DNA of 9,343 nucleotides from Clostridia bacterium (GTDB taxonomy: Bacteria > Bacillota > Clostridia > Christensenellales > Aristaeellaceae): NCBI GenBank assembly GCA_030526935.1, contig JAUNBY010000101.1:1-9343 (forward strand), read 5' to 3'. Each line of letters opens with the position of its first letter. The stretch's first letter is position 1. The translations under genes were made by a program, and so were the position numbers. The notes below the pieces were generated by a model, which was given only the letters and a program-made list of their open reading frames with translations, was not told where the DNA came from and made no database searches. This document shows, piece after piece, positions 7,230 to 9,343 of this stretch.

Positions 7230-7308
7230 TGCGCTCCGGCGCGCTTTGCGCACATACGGACTTATCGGGTCGCGACTGGATATAAACGCCGCGCGGGAAT
7301 TCATCCCG
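7230..7308 (+). other. Intergenic gap with GC-rich hairpins, no clear terminator
   Basis: The 137-bp gap between the transpeptidase and asparagine synthetase genes holds TGCGC/GCGCA (7230-7234 with 7248-7252), containing an inner GCGC-TTT-GCGC, and a small CGGGA-ATTCA-TCCCG hairpin (7294-7308). Neither is followed by a T run, so read-through into the next gene is possible. TATAAA at 7281-7286 could be a -10 box but has no good -35 partner. Confidence 0.3.
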
Positions 7309-7342
7309 AACCCATAAACGCCCTCGCACATAGTATGGACGC

Positions 7343-7349
7343 GGGGGTG
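7343..7349 (+). promoter_or_regulatory. Probable ribosome binding site of the asparagine synthetase gene
   Basis: GGGGGTG lies 7-8 nt before the ATG at 7357 and supports that start. This matters because the start decides that residue 2 is Phe rather than Cys. Confidence 0.55.
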
Positions 7350-7356
7350 TTTATTA

Positions 7357-9090
7357 ATGTTCGCAGGATCGTTTTTTGGGCGCGGAGATATGAGCGCCAT
7401 TGAAAAGGGATTGCCCGTGACAAGGCTTGGGAGGCATGAATTGTGCGCTCACTGCCTTGCGAGCGACGGGGGAGCCATGGCTTACGGATTTGGTGAGGCG
7501 CGAAATCTGTCGCGGCTTGAAGGCGAGTTTAAAAGAGCAGGAGTATATCACGACAGGCGAGGAGGCGCGAGCGCCCTTGTCCTGGCGGCTTACAGGCTGT
7601 GGGGCGAAAACTTTCCCCGTATGATCGAAGGGCTTGTGACGGCGGCGGTCATAGACTTGGACGCCTCCAGGCTTATACTCGTCAGGGATAGAATGGGAGC
7701 CTATCCCATATACTACGCGCGTCGCGCGTCGTGCGTTGTATTCTCGGACGACTTTAAAAGGGTGCTGGATTCGCCTTTCGTAACTCGCGAGATAGACAAG
7801 TCGGGACTGTGCGAGCTTTTCGCGCTGGGTCCCTCGGGCACGCCGGGACTTACGCCGATAAAGGATGTTTTGGCTCTGAAGCCGGGATGCGCGCTCATAG
7901 CGGATTACTTCGGTCTCAAGGAGAAGGAGTACTTCAATATATACTCGGCGCCATCGTCCGACGACGAGAATACCGCCGCCGAAAAGATACGTTTCCTCGT
8001 GGAAGACGCGCTCATAAGGACTCTTCCCGAGAACCCGGCGGTTATGCTGTCGGGAGGGCTTGACTCTTCAATACTTGCCTACATAATGAAAAAACGGGGC
8101 AATGAAGTTCGCGCCTGGTCGGTGGAATACGAGCATAACGATGTCTATTACCGGCCAAACGATTATCAGCACGATCCCGACGGATCTTACGTCAAGTTTG
8201 CCTGCGCGGATTTGAACGCTCAAAAGCACATTGTCAGAATCGGCCCGGAACAGCTCGCCAACGCCATAGTCGAAGCGGGAGCGGCGCGGGGATTTCCGGG
8301 CATGGGCGACGTAGACAGTTCGCTAATGTTGTTTGCCAGAGATATCGCCAACGAGGAAAAGAGCATATTATCAGGCGAGTGCGCCGACGAGGTATTCGGC
8401 GGATATCCATGGTTTCACGACGAACGGCTTTTGTCCATGGACGGATTCCCATGGTCGGGATCGATGGAATTGCGCGAAAGCGTGCTCAATAAAAAAGTGC
8501 TCGACCTGCTCAACATAAGGCAGTACGAGGCGGCTCGATATCACGAGGCCGTGGCCGCCAAGCGCCGTCTGCGCGACGTAAGCGAGCGCGAAAACAGGCT
8601 CAGACTCACTCACGCTCTTTGTTTTGAGTGGTTCATGCCGGTATTGCAGTTGAGGGCGGATAAGATGTGTTCCGGAGAGGGACTTAAAGTTCTCACTCCG
8701 TTCTGCGATGATCGCCTTGCTCAATACGCCTACAGTTTGCCATGGGAGATTAAAAACCTTGGCGGGCAGCCAAAGGGCATACTTCGAAAAGCTTTTGCCG
8801 ATCTGCTTCCCGAAAAGATACTCAATCGCCGTAAAAGCCCTTATCCCAAGACGCATCATCCCATGTACGCGAAAGCCATATGCGAAATGATGGCGGCGGT
8901 ATTGAACGACGCCTCCGAGCCTGTAAACGAGATATGCGACGCGGAAAGCATAAGGAAAATCATGTCGTGCCCCCTCGAAGCCAACGACAAGCCGTGGTTC
9001 GGACAGCTTATGACGGGCGCTCAGTTAATAGCGTATCTGTTGCAGGTTAACAGCTTTTTGAAGGATAACAATATCGCCGTGGCATTGTGA
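7357..9090 (+). CDS. asnB: Asparagine synthetase (AsnB-like) without the glutaminase cysteine
   Basis: AsnB enzymes make asparagine from aspartate, ATP and an amide donor. The synthetase half is complete: PP-loop SGGLDSS (232-238) for ATP, GFPGMGDVDSSL, SGECADEVFGGYPWFH (339-354), the RADKM helix, and KSPYPKTHHP (493-502), all close to the clostridial AsnB type. The N-terminal half is recognisable as a class II glutamine amidotransferase domain only in its later part (AYRLWGENFPRMIEG, LVRDRMGAYPIYY). The protein begins MFAGSFFG instead of MCGI, so the nucleophilic Cys is Phe. The HRGPD segment is missing, and the NGEIYN motif has become GFGEARN. It should therefore use free ammonia, receive ammonia from a partner, or amidate another carboxylate. 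In-frame codons before 7357 contain no stop nearby but no better start or Cys-initiated N-terminus. A strong terminator follows. Confidence 0.9.
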   Translation: MFAGSFFGRGDMSAIEKGLPVTRLGRHELCAHCLASDGGAMAYGFGEARNLSRLEGEFKRAGVYHDRRGGASALVLAAYRLWGENFPRMIEGLVTAAVIDLDASRLILVRDRMGAYPIYYARRASCVVFSDDFKRVLDSPFVTREIDKSGLCELFALGPSGTPGLTPIKDVLALKPGCALIADYFGLKEKEYFNIYSAPSSDDENTAAEKIRFLVEDALIRTLPENPAVMLSGGLDSSILAYIMKKRGNEVRAWSVEYEHNDVYYRPNDYQHDPDGSYVKFACADLNAQKHIVRIGPEQLANAIVEAGAARGFPGMGDVDSSLMLFARDIANEEKSILSGECADEVFGGYPWFHDERLLSMDGFPWSGSMELRESVLNKKVLDLLNIRQYEAARYHEAVAAKRRLRDVSERENRLRLTHALCFEWFMPVLQLRADKMCSGEGLKVLTPFCDDRLAQYAYSLPWEIKNLGGQPKGILRKAFADLLPEKILNRRKSPYPKTHHPMYAKAICEMMAAVLNDASEPVNEICDAESIRKIMSCPLEANDKPWFGQLMTGAQLIAYLLQVNSFLKDNNIAVAL

Positions 9091-9131
9091 CGAGAGCGCA
9101 AGGCAGTATGCGCGGACATAATCACGGGCCT

Positions 9132-9156
9132 CGCCGGTCATTCGAAAAATCCGGCG
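9132..9156 (+). other. Perfect 6-bp inverted repeat between the asparagine synthetase gene and its terminator
   Basis: CGCCGG (9132-9137) and CCGGCG (9151-9156) flank a 13-nt loop containing the palindrome TTCGAA. There is no T run directly after it. It may be an RNA 3' stabilising hairpin or an auxiliary part of the terminator just downstream. Confidence 0.4.
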
Positions 9157-9169
9157 CATATGTAAACGA

Positions 9170-9209
9170 AAAACGCCTGACGGCAAAACGTCCGGCGTTT
9201 TCCGTTTTT
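9170..9209 (+). terminator. Intrinsic terminator of the asparagine synthetase gene
   Basis: AAAACGCC-T-GACG, loop GCAAAA, and CGTC-C-GGCGTTTT form a 12-bp stem with one internal mismatch, followed by CCGTTTTT. The A-rich 5' arm and T-rich 3' arm suggest it could act in both directions. It lies about 80 bp past the stop codon. Confidence 0.85.
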
Positions 9210-9343
9210 ATGTGATTGTGTTGAAAAGTCAAATAATTCTCATGTGAGATCGCGGCATTTAGACGTATTTAACACCGGTTTATGTTTTAATCCGCAATAT
9301 AATTCGTTCAATATTAAGTAATATCATAATAAGCTTTTGCGCT
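9210..9343. promoter_or_regulatory. AT-rich intergenic tail, probably upstream control region of the next gene
   Basis: No open frame of interest lies here. It is markedly AT-rich compared with the genes. It contains TTGA-aaag-TCAA (9221-9232), ATATT-aagt-AATAT (9311-9324), and GCAATATAATT (9294-9304) with a perfect TATAAT at 9298-9303. The last is identical to one of the tandem units upstream of the L,D-transpeptidase gene. A promoter reading right, out of the window, is plausible but lacks a clear -35 box. Confidence 0.35.

Overview
The window looks like a piece of an uncultured Gram-positive, Clostridia-like (Bacillota) chromosome. The reasons are the gene families present: a clostridial-type asparagine synthetase, an L,D-transpeptidase with a copper-amine-oxidase-like N-terminal domain, and a two-domain secreted NagZ-type GH3 enzyme. 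Purine-rich ribosome binding sites, frequent ATA and AGG codons, and AT-rich gaps between moderately GC-rich genes fit the same picture. The taxon is inferred from family distribution and cannot be fixed from the sequence alone.

Layout. (1) 1-2967 (+): a GH2 beta-galactosidase whose first codons lie upstream of the window. (2) 2981-3940 (+): a polytopic PAP2-family membrane phosphatase, 13 nt downstream. (3) 3961-5253 (+): an exported GH3 beta-N-acetylhexosaminidase (NagZ type), complete through its catalytic domain and then ending abruptly. (4) 5383-6012 on the MINUS strand: the missing C-terminal domain of that GH3 enzyme, followed on the minus strand by a good intrinsic terminator (5285-5312). 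(5) 6137-7219 (+): an exported L,D-transpeptidase, preceded by an AT-rich control region holding four 11-bp imperfect tandem repeats. (6) 7357-9090 (+): an AsnB-like asparagine synthetase with an intact synthetase domain but no glutaminase nucleophile, followed by a strong terminator (9170-9209) and an AT-rich tail.

The main observation is an intragenic inversion. Reversing 5221-6012 on paper joins the two GH3 halves in frame into a predicted 629-residue protein. The junction then reads EHRNAEREMSQQSITLI, a normal two-domain GH3 linker. The terminator moves to the 3' end of the restored gene, and lacZ-PAP2-GH3-terminator becomes a conventional operon. I see no long inverted repeat at the breakpoints, so a one-time illegitimate inversion, an assembly error and an unusual invertible switch all remain possible.

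Functionally, the left part couples intracellular beta-galactoside hydrolysis with envelope lipid-phosphate and muropeptide turnover, and the LdtA-like gene also acts on peptidoglycan. The asparagine synthetase appears independent of these. No mobile-element gene, recombinase, tRNA, rRNA or CRISPR array is visible. No gap longer than 300 bp lacks a gene.
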